Positions 43,459 to 53,176 are shown, counted from the first letter of the stretch. The stretch: 64,000 bases of DNA from an uncultured Eubacteriales bacterium (GCA_902795135.1 CADBJW010000008.1:1-64000); one strand, 5' to 3'. Program-made: numbers and translations. The notes: generated from the sequence alone by a model not told the origin.

Positions 43459-43554
43459 GGATAAAAAAAAGAACAAGAAAAAACGCGTGAAACCCATTGA
43501 CTATAATGGGTTTAATGTTAAAATGTTTAAGACGTCAATGGTGGGGTATTAGTG

Positions 43555-43600
43555 CGTCAATTTTTTAACAAATTGACGGATCCCGTTATTGACTCATAAT
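43555..43600 (+). promoter_or_regulatory. Promoter of the polyferredoxin-PFOR-Nfn operon with overlapping dyad
   Basis: CGTCAATTT (43555-43563) and AAATTGACG (43570-43578) form a perfect 9-bp inverted repeat around TTTAAC. The right arm contains a -35 TTGACG (43573-43578) that is 16 bp from CATAAT (43595-43600). A bound protein would mask the -35. Another dyad, ACCCATT with AATGGGT, lies near 43492-43511. This 254-bp gap has no gene. Confidence 0.55.
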
Positions 43601-43659
43601 TTTGTTCTTGAGTGTATACAAAATACAAAAGATGCTAAATCAATCATTGGAGGTAAGAA

Positions 43660-44958
43660 ATGACTATGGTTCAAGAAACAGCAAAGCGAATATTAGCATT
43701 GCTGCCAGGTGTTGACTGTGGTGGATTCGGTGGATGCGGTCATCCGACTTGTCAGGCTTGTGCTGAGGCAATTGCGGATGGTGCCTGCGTAAACCTTTGT
43801 CCGGCTGCAGATCAGAAGGCAGTTGACGCTATCGCAGAAATCATGGGCGTGGACACAGTGGAGGTTGAAAAGAAAATCGCCTTCATCAAGTGTGCTGGCT
43901 GTTCAGCCGGCAAAGAACGCTTCGCAGCATGCAACTGCGAGAGCTGCGATGCAGCAAAGCTTGCAGGATTCGAAAAGGGTGAATGCCAGTACGGATGTAT
44001 CGGTCTGGGAACCTGTATCGACAGATGTAAGTTTGATGCTATGACTCTCGTAGATGGCGAGGTTGTAATCGACAAAGAAAAATGCTCCGGATGTGAAGCT
44101 TGTCTGTCCGGTTGTATTCAGGAAATCATCGAAATGGTTCCTGCCGATGCAACGAACTTTATCCCATGTTCCTCAAAGGACAACGATAAAGACACGCTGG
44201 ACATTTGCGGATACGGATGTATCGGATGCGGAGACTGTGCACTGGCATGCCCGAAGGATGCAATCGAAATGGTATATGGAGACAGCATTGACGGCAGATA
44301 TGCTCGCATTGATTACAGCAAGTGTGAAGGTTGTGTTACATGTACGGTTAAGTGCAGAAAGAAAATCATCGTAGACACACTGCATGATCTTACAGAAGCC
44401 AAGGAAACCGTTGCTCTCGTAAGATGCGTAGGTGGAAGCGTTGGACATAGCAAACTGGAAACAGCTGGATTCGAAAGCTGCAAGCAGATTGTAGATGCAA
44501 AAGCTGACCTGGATAGCCTGGATGCATGCGCATACAGCTGTGTAGGATTCGGTGATTGCACGAAGGTTTGCAGATACGATGCAATCAAAGTGGAATTCGG
44601 CATCGCTAAGGTTGATCCGGACAAGTGCGTTGGCTGTGGAGACTGCTACAGAGAATGTCCTCGTCATAAGATCGAGATGGTTCCATACATCGGCGTTAAG
44701 CAGGCCGCTTGTGAATCCGAAGCAGATCCTGAAAGAAGAATGGAAGTATGCTTCAAGGGATGCATCGGATGTGGAGATTGCGCGGACAACTGCCCGAACG
44801 GTGCAATCGAAATGGTTGATGGACATCCGGAAATCGATCATGAGAAGTGCGTAAACTGTGGCATTTGTCAGTACGTATGTTCCAGAGGACTGCTGGCTGA
44901 AAGAGTTGTACCTGAATACAATTACCTGCAGCGTGAAGCTCTGGCAGTTGGAAAGTAA
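43660..44958 (+). CDS. Soluble polyferredoxin (RnfB-related) of the PFOR-Nfn operon
   Basis: 432 residues, no signal or membrane segment. The N-terminus has an RnfB/Fe-S-type domain (DCGGFGGCGHPTCQACAEAI). The remainder is about two and a half copies of a module: cysteine-rich RnfB-like segment, then 4Fe-4S pairs (CSGCEACLSGC, CIGCGDCALACP, CVGCGDCYRECP, CIGCGDCADNCP, CVNCGICQYVC). Roughly eight clusters are possible. RnfB proteins normally carry an N-terminal membrane helix; it is absent here. RBS GGAGGTAAG. With PFOR 19 bp downstream it is likely the electron acceptor or relay between PFOR and NfnAB. Confidence 0.85.
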   Translation: MTMVQETAKRILALLPGVDCGGFGGCGHPTCQACAEAIADGACVNLCPAADQKAVDAIAEIMGVDTVEVEKKIAFIKCAGCSAGKERFAACNCESCDAAKLAGFEKGECQYGCIGLGTCIDRCKFDAMTLVDGEVVIDKEKCSGCEACLSGCIQEIIEMVPADATNFIPCSSKDNDKDTLDICGYGCIGCGDCALACPKDAIEMVYGDSIDGRYARIDYSKCEGCVTCTVKCRKKIIVDTLHDLTEAKETVALVRCVGGSVGHSKLETAGFESCKQIVDAKADLDSLDACAYSCVGFGDCTKVCRYDAIKVEFGIAKVDPDKCVGCGDCYRECPRHKIEMVPYIGVKQAACESEADPERRMEVCFKGCIGCGDCADNCPNGAIEMVDGHPEIDHEKCVNCGICQYVCSRGLLAERVVPEYNYLQREALAVGK

Positions 44959-44977
44959 GATGAAAGGAGATAGCAGA

Positions 44978-47900
44978 ATGAGAGCTAGAAAAACAATGGA
45001 CGGCAACACTGCAGCTGCACATGTTGCATATGCGTTCTCAGAAGTAGCAGCAATCTATCCTATCACACCATCATCTGTAATGGCTGAAAACGTAGATGCA
45101 TGGGCTTCCGTGAATAGGAAAAACATCTTTGGCGAAGAAGTCAAAGTAGTAGAAATGGAATCAGAAGGCGGCGCAGCAGGTGCTGTACACGGAGCAATCT
45201 CAGCAGGTGCTCTGACAACCACATTTACAGCATCACAGGGTCTGCTCCTGATGATCCCGAATATGTATAAACTGGCTGCAGAGGAAACTCCGACGGTTAT
45301 CCACGTAGCAGCAAGAACGATTTCAACGCATGCGCTGAACATCTTTGGAGACCACTCCGACGTTATGGCATGCAGACAGACTGGTTTCGCAATGCTGGCT
45401 TCCAGAAGTCCGCAGGAAGTTATGGACCTGGCAGCAGTTGCTCATCTGTCCGCAATCGAAGGCAAGGTTCCTGTACTCCACTTCTTTGATGGATTCAGAA
45501 CTTCTCATGAACAGCAGAAGATCTATACATGGGACTATGATGTTCTCAAGGAAATGCTGGATATGGATGCCGTAAAGAGATTCAAAGCAAATGCTCTGAA
45601 CCCGAACCATCCACATGCCATCGGTTCCGCAGAACAGCCTGAAACATTCTTCCAGCACAGAGAAGCATGCAACCAGAATTACGAAGAACAGGTTGACGTA
45701 ATCATCGATTGCATGAACAGAGTCAGCGAAAGAGTAGAAAGAGAAAGACCATATAAGCCATACGAATATTATGGTGCACCTGATGCAGAAGAAGTTATGA
45801 TCGCAATGGGTTCCATCTGTGACTGTGCAGAGGAAGTAGTTGACTATCTGACCGCAAAGGGCAAGAAAGTTGGTCTTATCTCCGTAAGACTGTACAGACC
45901 ATTCTCCGCAAAGCACTTTGTTGCAGAGATTCCTGAAACCGTTAAGAAGATCGCAGTTCTCGACAGAACGAAAGAACCGGGAGCCATTGGTGAGCCTTTG
46001 TACCTGGACGTTCTTTCCGCTATCAAGGGAACGCAGTTTGAAGATAAATTCGTTGCAAGAGGCAGATATGGTCTTGGTTCCAAGGACGTACAGCCGGGTG
46101 ATGTTCTGGCCGTTTACGAAAACCTGTGGGCAGACGATCCGAAGCCTGAATTCACACTGTCCATCGAGGACGATGTAACGAATCTGTCCATTCAGGGAAG
46201 CGAAAATCCGGACGTTGCTCCACATGGCACAGTAGCTTGTAAGTTCTGGGGTCTTGGTGCTGATGGTACGGTTGGTGCCAACAAGAACAGCGTTAAGATC
46301 ATCGGCGACAACACGGATAAGTACGCTCAGGCATACTTCCAGTATGACTCAAAGAAATCCGGCGGCGTAACCATTTCTCACCTGAGATTCGGAGACGAAC
46401 CGATCCGGTCCACATATTATGTTAAGCAGGCAGACTTCGTTGCATGCCACAAGGCCGCTTATCTGGAAAGATACTACATGGTCGAAGACGTTAAGAAGGG
46501 CGGAACATTCCTTCTGAACTGTCCATGGTCCGACGAAGAACTGTCCGAAAAACTGCCAGGGAACGTAAAGAGATTTATCGCACAGAACGATATCAACTTC
46601 TACACCTGCGACGCGGTAACCATCGCGAAGGATCTGGGTCTGGGAAGCAGAACGAACACCGTTCTCCAGGCTGCATTCTTCAAGCTCGCAAACATCCTGC
46701 CAATCGAAGATGCAATCGGATACATGAAGGATGCGATCAAGAAGACTTACGGACGTAAGGGACAGAACATCGTTGATATGAACTGCGCTGCTGTTGACGC
46801 TGGTGTAAACAGCGTTCACAAAGTAGAAGTTCCTGCAGATTGGGCTGACGCAGAAGGCGACATCCCTAAGGTTCTGGCAGAAGGAAGAGACCAGAAACAT
46901 ACTGACTACATCAACAAGGTACTGAAGCCAACCAACGGCATGTACGGCGATGATGTTCCAGTATCCGTATTTAAGGATCTGGCTGATGGTGCAGTTCCAT
47001 CCGGAACCGCTGCCTTTGAAAAGAGAGGCATCGCAATCGACATTCCTAAGTGGGACGCTTCCAAGTGCATGCAGTGCAACTGGTGTTCCTACGTTTGTCC
47101 GCACGCAGTTATCAGACCATTCGTAATGGATGCAGAAGAAGCCGAAAAATTCGAAGGAATCGCAGTTCCATTCAAGGAAGATTCCAGCAAGTTCTTCGCA
47201 ATGGGAATCAGTGCCCTTGACTGTACCGGTTGCGGATCTTGCGCTGACGTATGTCCGGCAAGAAATAAAGCTCTGGAAATGGTTGACGGAGAAACCAATC
47301 AGGATGCAGCTCAGAAAGACTTTGACTTCCTCTTCCACGAAGTTGGAACGAAGAAAGAACTAGGCAGCGCTGACAGCGTTAAGAAGTCACAGTTCCTGCA
47401 GCCTTTGCTCGAGTTCTCAGGCGCTTGTCCGGGATGCGGCGAAACTCCATATGCGAAGCTGGTTACACAGCTGTTCGGTGAAAGAATGTTCATTGCAAAC
47501 GCAACAGGATGTTCCTCCATTTGGGGTCTGTCAGCACCATCCTGTCCATACACAGTAAACGCAGAGGGTAAGGGCCCTGCATGGGGTAACTCACTCTTTG
47601 AAGACAACGCTGAGTTTGGATACGGCATGGCAATCGCTGTAAAGACAAGAAGAGAAGAAATGAAGCACGTTGTTGAAAGACTGGCCGAAAAAGCTGAATT
47701 CGCAGACGCTGCAAAGGCTTGGCTGGAACAGATGGACAACGCTGACTGCGCAGGTAAGATGGGTGAAGAACTCGTTGCTGTTTGCGAAGGCAAAGCAGAC
47801 GAAGACGCAGTATATGTAGTAGAAAACAAGGATATGCTTCCGAAGCCATCCATGTGGATCTTCGGTGGTGACGGATGGGCTTATGACATCGGTTACGGCG

Positions 47901-48505
47901 GACTCGACCACGTATTGGCATCCGGTGAAAACGTAAACGTTCTCGTATTCGATACAGAAGTTTACTCCAACACTGGCGGACAGTCATCCAAGGCCACACC
48001 AATCGGTGCAGTTGCTCAGTTCGCAGCAGCTGGTAAGGCTGTAACGAAGAAGAACCTGGCACAGATCGCCATTGCTTACGGATACGTATATGTTGCTCAG
48101 GTTGCAATGGGTGCAAACCCTGCTCAGACTCTGAAGGCAATCCGTGAAGCAGAAGCTTACGACGGTCCGTCCCTGATCATCTGCTACGCTCCATGTATCA
48201 ACCACGGAGTTAAGAAGGGCATGAACAAGGCAATGCTCGAAATGAAGGATGCTGTAAGAGCCGGATATTGGAACCTTCTGAGATACAACCCTGCAGCGGT
48301 CGTAGAAAAGAAGAATCCGCTTTCCGTTGACAGTGCTCCTCCAACAGACAACTACGAAGACTTCCTGATGGGAGAAGTTCGATACAATTCCCTGAAGCTG
48401 AAGAATCCGGAAAGAGCAGACAAGTTATTCAGCGAATCCGAAAAGTTCGCTATGGATCGATACAAGAAGCTGGTTGAACAGAAAAAAAGTCTTGAGAACA
48501 ACTAA
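44978..48505 (+). CDS. nifJ: Pyruvate:ferredoxin (flavodoxin) oxidoreductase, single-chain
   Basis: 1,175 residues, the usual size of one-piece PFOR. It oxidises pyruvate with CoA to acetyl-CoA and CO2 and reduces ferredoxin. Domain order: pyrimidine-binding domain (MDGNTAAAHVAYAFSEV, YPITPSS), CoA-binding transketolase part, gamma domain, two 4Fe-4S clusters (CMQCNWCSYVCPH and CTGCGSCADVCP), then the thiamine-diphosphate domain (GDGWAYDIGYGG). ATG 44978 follows AAAGGAGA. Codon use is strongly biased to AGA for arginine, unlike many neighbours, as expected of a very highly expressed gene. Confidence 0.95.
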   Translation: MRARKTMDGNTAAAHVAYAFSEVAAIYPITPSSVMAENVDAWASVNRKNIFGEEVKVVEMESEGGAAGAVHGAISAGALTTTFTASQGLLLMIPNMYKLAAEETPTVIHVAARTISTHALNIFGDHSDVMACRQTGFAMLASRSPQEVMDLAAVAHLSAIEGKVPVLHFFDGFRTSHEQQKIYTWDYDVLKEMLDMDAVKRFKANALNPNHPHAIGSAEQPETFFQHREACNQNYEEQVDVIIDCMNRVSERVERERPYKPYEYYGAPDAEEVMIAMGSICDCAEEVVDYLTAKGKKVGLISVRLYRPFSAKHFVAEIPETVKKIAVLDRTKEPGAIGEPLYLDVLSAIKGTQFEDKFVARGRYGLGSKDVQPGDVLAVYENLWADDPKPEFTLSIEDDVTNLSIQGSENPDVAPHGTVACKFWGLGADGTVGANKNSVKIIGDNTDKYAQAYFQYDSKKSGGVTISHLRFGDEPIRSTYYVKQADFVACHKAAYLERYYMVEDVKKGGTFLLNCPWSDEELSEKLPGNVKRFIAQNDINFYTCDAVTIAKDLGLGSRTNTVLQAAFFKLANILPIEDAIGYMKDAIKKTYGRKGQNIVDMNCAAVDAGVNSVHKVEVPADWADAEGDIPKVLAEGRDQKHTDYINKVLKPTNGMYGDDVPVSVFKDLADGAVPSGTAAFEKRGIAIDIPKWDASKCMQCNWCSYVCPHAVIRPFVMDAEEAEKFEGIAVPFKEDSSKFFAMGISALDCTGCGSCADVCPARNKALEMVDGETNQDAAQKDFDFLFHEVGTKKELGSADSVKKSQFLQPLLEFSGACPGCGETPYAKLVTQLFGERMFIANATGCSSIWGLSAPSCPYTVNAEGKGPAWGNSLFEDNAEFGYGMAIAVKTRREEMKHVVERLAEKAEFADAAKAWLEQMDNADCAGKMGEELVAVCEGKADEDAVYVVENKDMLPKPSMWIFGGDGWAYDIGYGGLDHVLASGENVNVLVFDTEVYSNTGGQSSKATPIGAVAQFAAAGKAVTKKNLAQIAIAYGYVYVAQVAMGANPAQTLKAIREAEAYDGPSLIICYAPCINHGVKKGMNKAMLEMKDAVRAGYWNLLRYNPAAVVEKKNPLSVDSAPPTDNYEDFLMGEVRYNSLKLKNPERADKLFSESEKFAMDRYKKLVEQKKSLENN

Positions 48506-48522
48506 AGAAAGGAGTGGATTCA

Positions 48523-49371
48523 ATGTTTAAAGTAGTAAAAAGAAGACAGTTGAACGATAACATGTTTTGGCTTGTAATTGAAGCTCCTCTCGTAGCTCGC
48601 AAGGCAAAACCGGGTCAGTTCGTAATTCTGATTACGGACGAATACGGCGAAAGAATCCCGCTTACTATGGCAGGACATGATTCCGAAGCCGGAACAATCG
48701 ATCTTATTTTCGCAGCAGTAGGAAGAACTACTATGCTTATGTCACAGCTGCAGGAGGGCGATGCTCTGCTGGACGTTGTAGGACCTCTTGGCAAGCCGAC
48801 CAACATGGACGGCCTCAAGAAAGTCTGTGTCGTAGGCGGTGGTACCGGTAATGCGCTGGCATATCCTCTGGCTTGCGGAATGCACGATCACGGTGTAGAA
48901 GTTGACATGATCTGCGGTTACAAGAGCAAAGATCTCGTTATCTTGGAAGATGAATTCAGAGCAGGCGTTGACAACCTTTACATGATGACAGACGATGGCA
49001 CTTATGGCGAAAAGGGCTTCACGACCGACAAGCTCAAAGAGCTCATCGAGTCAGGTAAAGAATACGATGAAATCGTTGCAGTAGGACCTCCGATGATGAT
49101 GAAGTTCACTTGCAAGATGGCAACCGACTATGGCATTCATTCCATCGCATCACTGACAGCATACATGATCGACGGTACAGGAATGTGCGGCGGCTGCAGA
49201 TGCAAGATCGGTGGAGAAGACAAGTTCGTATGCGTAGATGGTCCTGAATTTGATGGTTCCCTGGTAGATTGGGATGACCTGATCAAGAGATCCAATTACT
49301 ATAAGGAGCAGGAAGCAGAAGACAGAGCTCATGTTTGCAGATTGACAGGAGGTGTTCGTTACCATGATTAA
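48523..49371 (+). CDS. nfnA: NADH-dependent reduced ferredoxin:NADP+ oxidoreductase, subunit A
   Basis: 282 residues; FAD/NAD(H)-binding protein of the NfnA/sulfide dehydrogenase alpha group. The FAD motif RIPLTMAG, the nucleotide motif VGGGTGNALAYPLA and the 2Fe-2S segment DGTGMCGGCRCKIGG...VCVDGP are visible. NfnA coordinates the cluster with three cysteines and an aspartate, which fits this segment. RBS AAAGGAG, start 48523. It overlaps the NfnB gene by 8 bp. Bifurcates electrons between NADPH, NAD+ and ferredoxin together with NfnB. Confidence 0.9.
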   Translation: MFKVVKRRQLNDNMFWLVIEAPLVARKAKPGQFVILITDEYGERIPLTMAGHDSEAGTIDLIFAAVGRTTMLMSQLQEGDALLDVVGPLGKPTNMDGLKKVCVVGGGTGNALAYPLACGMHDHGVEVDMICGYKSKDLVILEDEFRAGVDNLYMMTDDGTYGEKGFTTDKLKELIESGKEYDEIVAVGPPMMMKFTCKMATDYGIHSIASLTAYMIDGTGMCGGCRCKIGGEDKFVCVDGPEFDGSLVDWDDLIKRSNYYKEQEAEDRAHVCRLTGGVRYHD

Positions 49372-50752
49372 TCTCGTAAAAGAACAGAATCCGATGCCGG
49401 AACAGGCACCAGACGTTAGAAACAAAAACTTCCTGGAAGTTGCAGAAGGATATACAGAAGAAATGGCAATCAGAGAGGCTATGAGATGCCTCAAGTGCCG
49501 CAAAAAACCATGCGTTTCAGGTTGCCCTGTAAACATTAAGATTCCTGATTTCATCGCACAGATCGCAATCGGTGAATTTGAAGAAGCTTATCAGATCATT
49601 TCTGAAGACAGCTCACTGCCTGCAATTTGCGGACGTGTCTGCCCTCAGGAAAATCAGTGCCAGGGCGTTTGCGTTCGCTGCGCAAAGGGTGAACCGGTTG
49701 CCATCGGCAGACTGGAACGGTTCGCTGCAGACTGGCATGCGGCTCACTACGGCGATGAAGAAATCCAGCCGGTTGAAACGAACGGACACAAAGTTGCCGT
49801 TATCGGCGCAGGTCCTGCAGGATTGGCCTGTGCAGGCGATTTGGTAAACAAAGGCTATGAAGTTACGGTTTACGAAGCACTGCACAAGACTGGAGGCGTA
49901 CTGGTTTACGGTATCCCACAGTTCAGACTTCCAAAGGAAATCGTTGCAGCAGAAGTTAAGAAGTTGGAAGACAAAGGCGTTAAGTTCGTAACGGACGCAG
50001 TTGTCGGCAGAGCGATCACAGTTGACGAACTCATGCAGGAAGAAGGATTTGAATCCGTATTTATCGGTACTGGAGCAGGACTGCCTTCCTTCATGAACAT
50101 TCCTGGTGAAAACCTGATCGGCGTTTGCTCAGCCAATGAGTATCTGACAAGAATCAACCTGATGAAGGCTTATCTGCCAGAATACGATACTCCGATCATG
50201 CACGGTGACAGAATCGCTATCGTCGGCGGTGGTAACGTTGCTATGGACGCAGCTAGATGCGCGAAGAGAATGGGCGCAAAAGAAGTATATGTCATCTACA
50301 GAAGAAGCATGGAAGAACTCCCTGCCAGAGCAGAAGAAGTTCACCACGCAGTAGAAGAAGGCATCATCTTCAAGCTCCTGAACAATCCAGTTCAGATTCT
50401 TGGCGATGAGGACGGCAATGTTAAGGCCATCGAATGCGTTCAGATGGAACTGGGCGAACCGGATGCTTCCGGCAGAAGAAGACCAATTCCAATCGAAGGA
50501 TCCAACTTCGAAATTCCAGTAGATATGGTTATCATGTCCATCGGAACGAAGCTGAACACGCTGATTCTCGACACAACAGATCAGCTGGAAGCCAACAAGA
50601 AGGGTGGCATCGGAACGAACGACGAAGCAGCAACCAATCGTGATGGAATCTTTGCAGGCGGTGACGCAGTTACTGGCGCAGCAACGGTAATCAAAGCGAT
50701 GGGAGCAGGCAAGGTTGCAGCAGCATCCATGGATGAATTTCTTAGCAAATAA
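49364..50752 (+). CDS. nfnB: NADH-dependent reduced ferredoxin:NADP+ oxidoreductase, subunit B (glutamate synthase small-subunit-like)
   Basis: 462 residues; large Nfn subunit, homologous to the glutamate synthase beta chain. N-terminal 4Fe-4S domain with CLKCRKKPCVSGCPVNIKIPDF (by position, residues about 46-66) and CGRVCPQENQCQGVC, then the FAD motif VIGAGPAGLACAG and the NADPH motif VGGGNVAMDAAR. ATG 49364 overlaps the end of nfnA, so subunits are made in balance. No glutamate synthase large subunit is adjacent, supporting Nfn over GltD. Confidence 0.9.
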   Translation: MINLVKEQNPMPEQAPDVRNKNFLEVAEGYTEEMAIREAMRCLKCRKKPCVSGCPVNIKIPDFIAQIAIGEFEEAYQIISEDSSLPAICGRVCPQENQCQGVCVRCAKGEPVAIGRLERFAADWHAAHYGDEEIQPVETNGHKVAVIGAGPAGLACAGDLVNKGYEVTVYEALHKTGGVLVYGIPQFRLPKEIVAAEVKKLEDKGVKFVTDAVVGRAITVDELMQEEGFESVFIGTGAGLPSFMNIPGENLIGVCSANEYLTRINLMKAYLPEYDTPIMHGDRIAIVGGGNVAMDAARCAKRMGAKEVYVIYRRSMEELPARAEEVHHAVEEGIIFKLLNNPVQILGDEDGNVKAIECVQMELGEPDASGRRRPIPIEGSNFEIPVDMVIMSIGTKLNTLILDTTDQLEANKKGGIGTNDEAATNRDGIFAGGDAVTGAATVIKAMGAGKVAAASMDEFLSK

Positions 50753-50779
50753 TTGATTAGCATCTTTTTGCGATAGAGG

Positions 50780-50814
50780 GATGTGTCAAAAGGGACAGTT
50801 CTTTTTGGCACATC
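50780..50814. repeat. REP-like inverted repeat, copy 2, also usable as terminator
   Basis: GATGTGTCAAAAG (50780-50792) pairs with CTTTTTGGCACATC (50801-50814). It resembles the 24549-24582 element (ATGTGTCAAA...GGCACAT). Here it is followed by a T run (50817-50822), so it can end the Nfn operon. Confidence 0.65.
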
Positions 50815-50822
50815 TCTTTTTT

Positions 50823-50837
50823 GATATAATGAACCTA
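50823..50837 (+). promoter_or_regulatory. Extended -10 promoter of sfsA, leaderless
   Basis: TG-A-TATAAT with TATAAT at 50825-50830 is followed by 6 nt and ATG 50837. No room for a Shine-Dalgarno sequence. Confidence 0.6.
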
Positions 50838-51655
50838 TGAAATACGAAAAGGTAGTGAAGGCAAGCTTTATAGAACGGAAAAACCGGTTTGTAGCGGTGG
50901 TCGATGTGGAGACGGATCCGGGAACATGGGAACGGGTGTCGGTACATGTGAAAAATACGGGCCGTTGCAAAGAACTGCTTATTCCCGGTGTGACGGTCTA
51001 TTTAGAGGATTATGAGGGCCGTATGGGGAACCGTAAAATGCGGTACTCCTTGATTGGGGTGGAAAAGGAGATTCTCCGGGAAGGTAAGAAGGACATTCTT
51101 TTGATCAATATGGACTCCCAGGCACCCAATAAGGTGGTGCAGGAAGCACTCGCATCCGGGAAACTAAAGCTGCCGGGATTTGCAGAGGGCGGCGGAGACC
51201 ATTCAGGCGCACCAAGGCTTTTGATCAAGCCGGAAACGACCTACGGAAATTCCAGGTTTGACTTTTATCTGGAACAGGAAAGAGAGAGCGGTGAGGAGCG
51301 AGAGAATTGCCAAAAGGCCTTTGTGGAAGTAAAAGGGGTCACTTTAGAGGAAGACGGGTTTGCTCGATTTCCGGACGCGCCTACCCAGCGAGGCGTCAAG
51401 CACATTAAAGAATTGTGCAAGGCCGTAGAGGATGGTCATAAGGCCTTTGTTTTGTTCGTGATTCAAATGAAAGGAATGCACACCTTCGGTCCCAACGATG
51501 ACACCCATCCGGAATTCGGCAAGGCGCTTGCGGAAGCCGCGGCGAAAGGCGTGCGTATCATGGCAGTCGATTGCATCGTAACGCCGGACACGCTGGAATT
51601 GGACCAGAAGGTCCCCATTCAGCTGAGCCAGGCAGCAAAAGCATCAGAAATCTAG
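50837..51655 (+). CDS. sfsA: DNA/RNA nuclease SfsA family protein
   Basis: 272 residues. N-terminal OB-like part (FIERKNRFVAVV, VHVKNTGRCKELL) and a nuclease-like C-terminal part with SRFDFYL, FVEVKGVTL and the conserved FPDAPTQRG block match SfsA. Some 35 residues longer than the E. coli protein because of acidic inserts. The mRNA is predicted to be leaderless. Physiological role of SfsA is not settled. Confidence 0.9.
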   Translation: MKYEKVVKASFIERKNRFVAVVDVETDPGTWERVSVHVKNTGRCKELLIPGVTVYLEDYEGRMGNRKMRYSLIGVEKEILREGKKDILLINMDSQAPNKVVQEALASGKLKLPGFAEGGGDHSGAPRLLIKPETTYGNSRFDFYLEQERESGEERENCQKAFVEVKGVTLEEDGFARFPDAPTQRGVKHIKELCKAVEDGHKAFVLFVIQMKGMHTFGPNDDTHPEFGKALAEAAAKGVRIMAVDCIVTPDTLELDQKVPIQLSQAAKASEI

Positions 51656-51667
51656 CGGTTTACATAA

Positions 51668-51853
51668 CTATGGTGTTCTGTGAAGCTTGACCAATCCGAA
51701 TATGGTGAGCACCAATCCGGCAAACAGCAAGCCGTAGGCACTGGTTCCTTCGTGTCCCGGGAAATAGCCGGTTTTGTAAGCGATCCCGATGATTGCGATG
51801 AGCATGCCTACTGCGGACAATATGATATATAAAAATTTTTTTCCGTAGTTCAT
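51668..51853 (-). CDS. Hypothetical two-helix membrane protein
   Basis: 61 residues with two membrane helices (about 8-24 and 39-54) linked by a short loop (YKTGYFPGHEGTSAYG). Start 51853; the upstream extension is unlikely. Ribosome site weak (GGGGTG). Convergent with sfsA, 12 bp apart. Not recognised. Confidence 0.6.
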   Translation of the reverse strand: MNYGKKFLYIILSAVGMLIAIIGIAYKTGYFPGHEGTSAYGLLFAGLVLTIFGLVKLHRTP

Positions 51854-52009
51854 GGTATACACCCCAATAAAAGTACGTTGGTTGTATCGTTTGACGGCAA
51901 TATCCTTTGACGGTAATAATGTAACCGATATATTTTTTTGTGTCAATATGCAGCTGTCTTCCTAATCCAGCGATTGTTTTGTGGTATAATTATTCAGCAG
52001 GTTATAGAC

Positions 52010-53176
52010 ATGAAGGAATTTCTTTGGAAAAAATTTGTCAAAGATTATGAAAACTACAAAGATCCTGAGGTCAGGGGACGTTATACGAAACTGACCGGGA
52101 CGCTGGGGATCATCGTCAACAGCGTGCTTTGTATTGCAAAAATCATTCTCGGCATTATGATCCATTCGGTCGCGGTCGTTGCCGATGGATTCCATGATAT
52201 GGCGGATTCCATGGCCGCCTGCATCACACTGATTGCAAATCACATCGCCAGAATGCCTGCCGACCGGGAGCACCCTTACGGTCACGCCCGGGTCGAGTAT
52301 CTGGCCAGCCTTCTGGTGTCAGCCATCGTTTTGATCGTAGGTTATCAGCTGCTGAGATCTTCTATCTCGGAATGTCTGCATCCGGAAACGACGCATTTCT
52401 CCTGGATCATGGTAGGGTTTATGGTGTTTGCGATTCTGCTCAAAGGCTCCCAGGCGCTGTTTACGATTGCCACAGGAAAACACATCCAATCGCTTCCAGT
52501 GATTGCCGCAGGAACCGATAATCGAAACGACGTGATCACCAGTATCATCATCGTGATTGGCATGCTGGTCAATCGCTTTGCCGGAATCGACCTGGATGGT
52601 TATTTGGGATGTCTGGTTTCTTTGTTCATACTCTTTACTGGGTTCAATCTGATCCGGGAAACCATTACGCCTCTCCTGGGGGAACCGCCGGACAAGGAAA
52701 TGGTCGAGGAAATCGAAGCGATTATTTTGGCCCATCCGGAAATTATGGGGGTCCACGATCTGGTAATCTTTAACTATGGACCGGGCAGAACCTTCGCGAC
52801 CTTTGACGCAGAAGTCGATTCGCGCAGCGACCTGATTGAGATTCATAACGTCGTAGACATCATTGAGCGCGAATTGAGCGACAAAATGGACATTTATGCC
52901 GCCTGTCACATAGACCCGATCGTTGTGGACGATCCCGTCAGAATCCGAATGCAGGAAGTGATTACAAAGACGATCAGTTCTTTGGATGGCGTGGAGAGTT
53001 TCCACGATTTGCAGGTGGTTCCGGGGAAAAGACACACCCACATTATTTTTGATTTGGTCCTGGAACCGGATGCAAAAGCCACGGAAGATGAAATATACAA
53101 AATTTTGAAAGAAGCTATTGCAAACGAAGGTGAAAAATACGAAGTGATAATTGATTTCGACCGACCATTCATCTAG
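52010..53176 (+). CDS. Cation diffusion facilitator (CDF) family metal exporter
   Basis: 388 residues. Six membrane helices with the metal site AVVADGFHDMADS in helix 2 and a second aspartate site in TDNRNDV of helix 5; PYGHARVEYLA precedes helix 3. The cytosolic ferredoxin-like domain (about 205-290) is followed by an extra domain of about 90 residues. It exports divalent metal in exchange for protons. HD/ND site pattern would fit Mn2+, Fe2+ or Zn2+; not resolved. TATAAT at 51985-51990, short leader. Confidence 0.92.
   Translation: MKEFLWKKFVKDYENYKDPEVRGRYTKLTGTLGIIVNSVLCIAKIILGIMIHSVAVVADGFHDMADSMAACITLIANHIARMPADREHPYGHARVEYLASLLVSAIVLIVGYQLLRSSISECLHPETTHFSWIMVGFMVFAILLKGSQALFTIATGKHIQSLPVIAAGTDNRNDVITSIIIVIGMLVNRFAGIDLDGYLGCLVSLFILFTGFNLIRETITPLLGEPPDKEMVEEIEAIILAHPEIMGVHDLVIFNYGPGRTFATFDAEVDSRSDLIEIHNVVDIIERELSDKMDIYAACHIDPIVVDDPVRIRMQEVITKTISSLDGVESFHDLQVVPGKRHTHIIFDLVLEPDAKATEDEIYKILKEAIANEGEKYEVIIDFDRPFI

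Noticed and set aside
43520..43572. Possible Rex site (TGTTAAAATGTTTAA and TTTTTTAACAAA)
   Set aside because: Neither stretch gives two properly spaced TTGTTAA half sites.
44858..44977. Forty-codon upstream extension of the PFOR frame
   Set aside because: It overlaps the polyferredoxin 3' end; ATG 44978 has AAAGGAGA and matches the conserved PFOR N-terminus.
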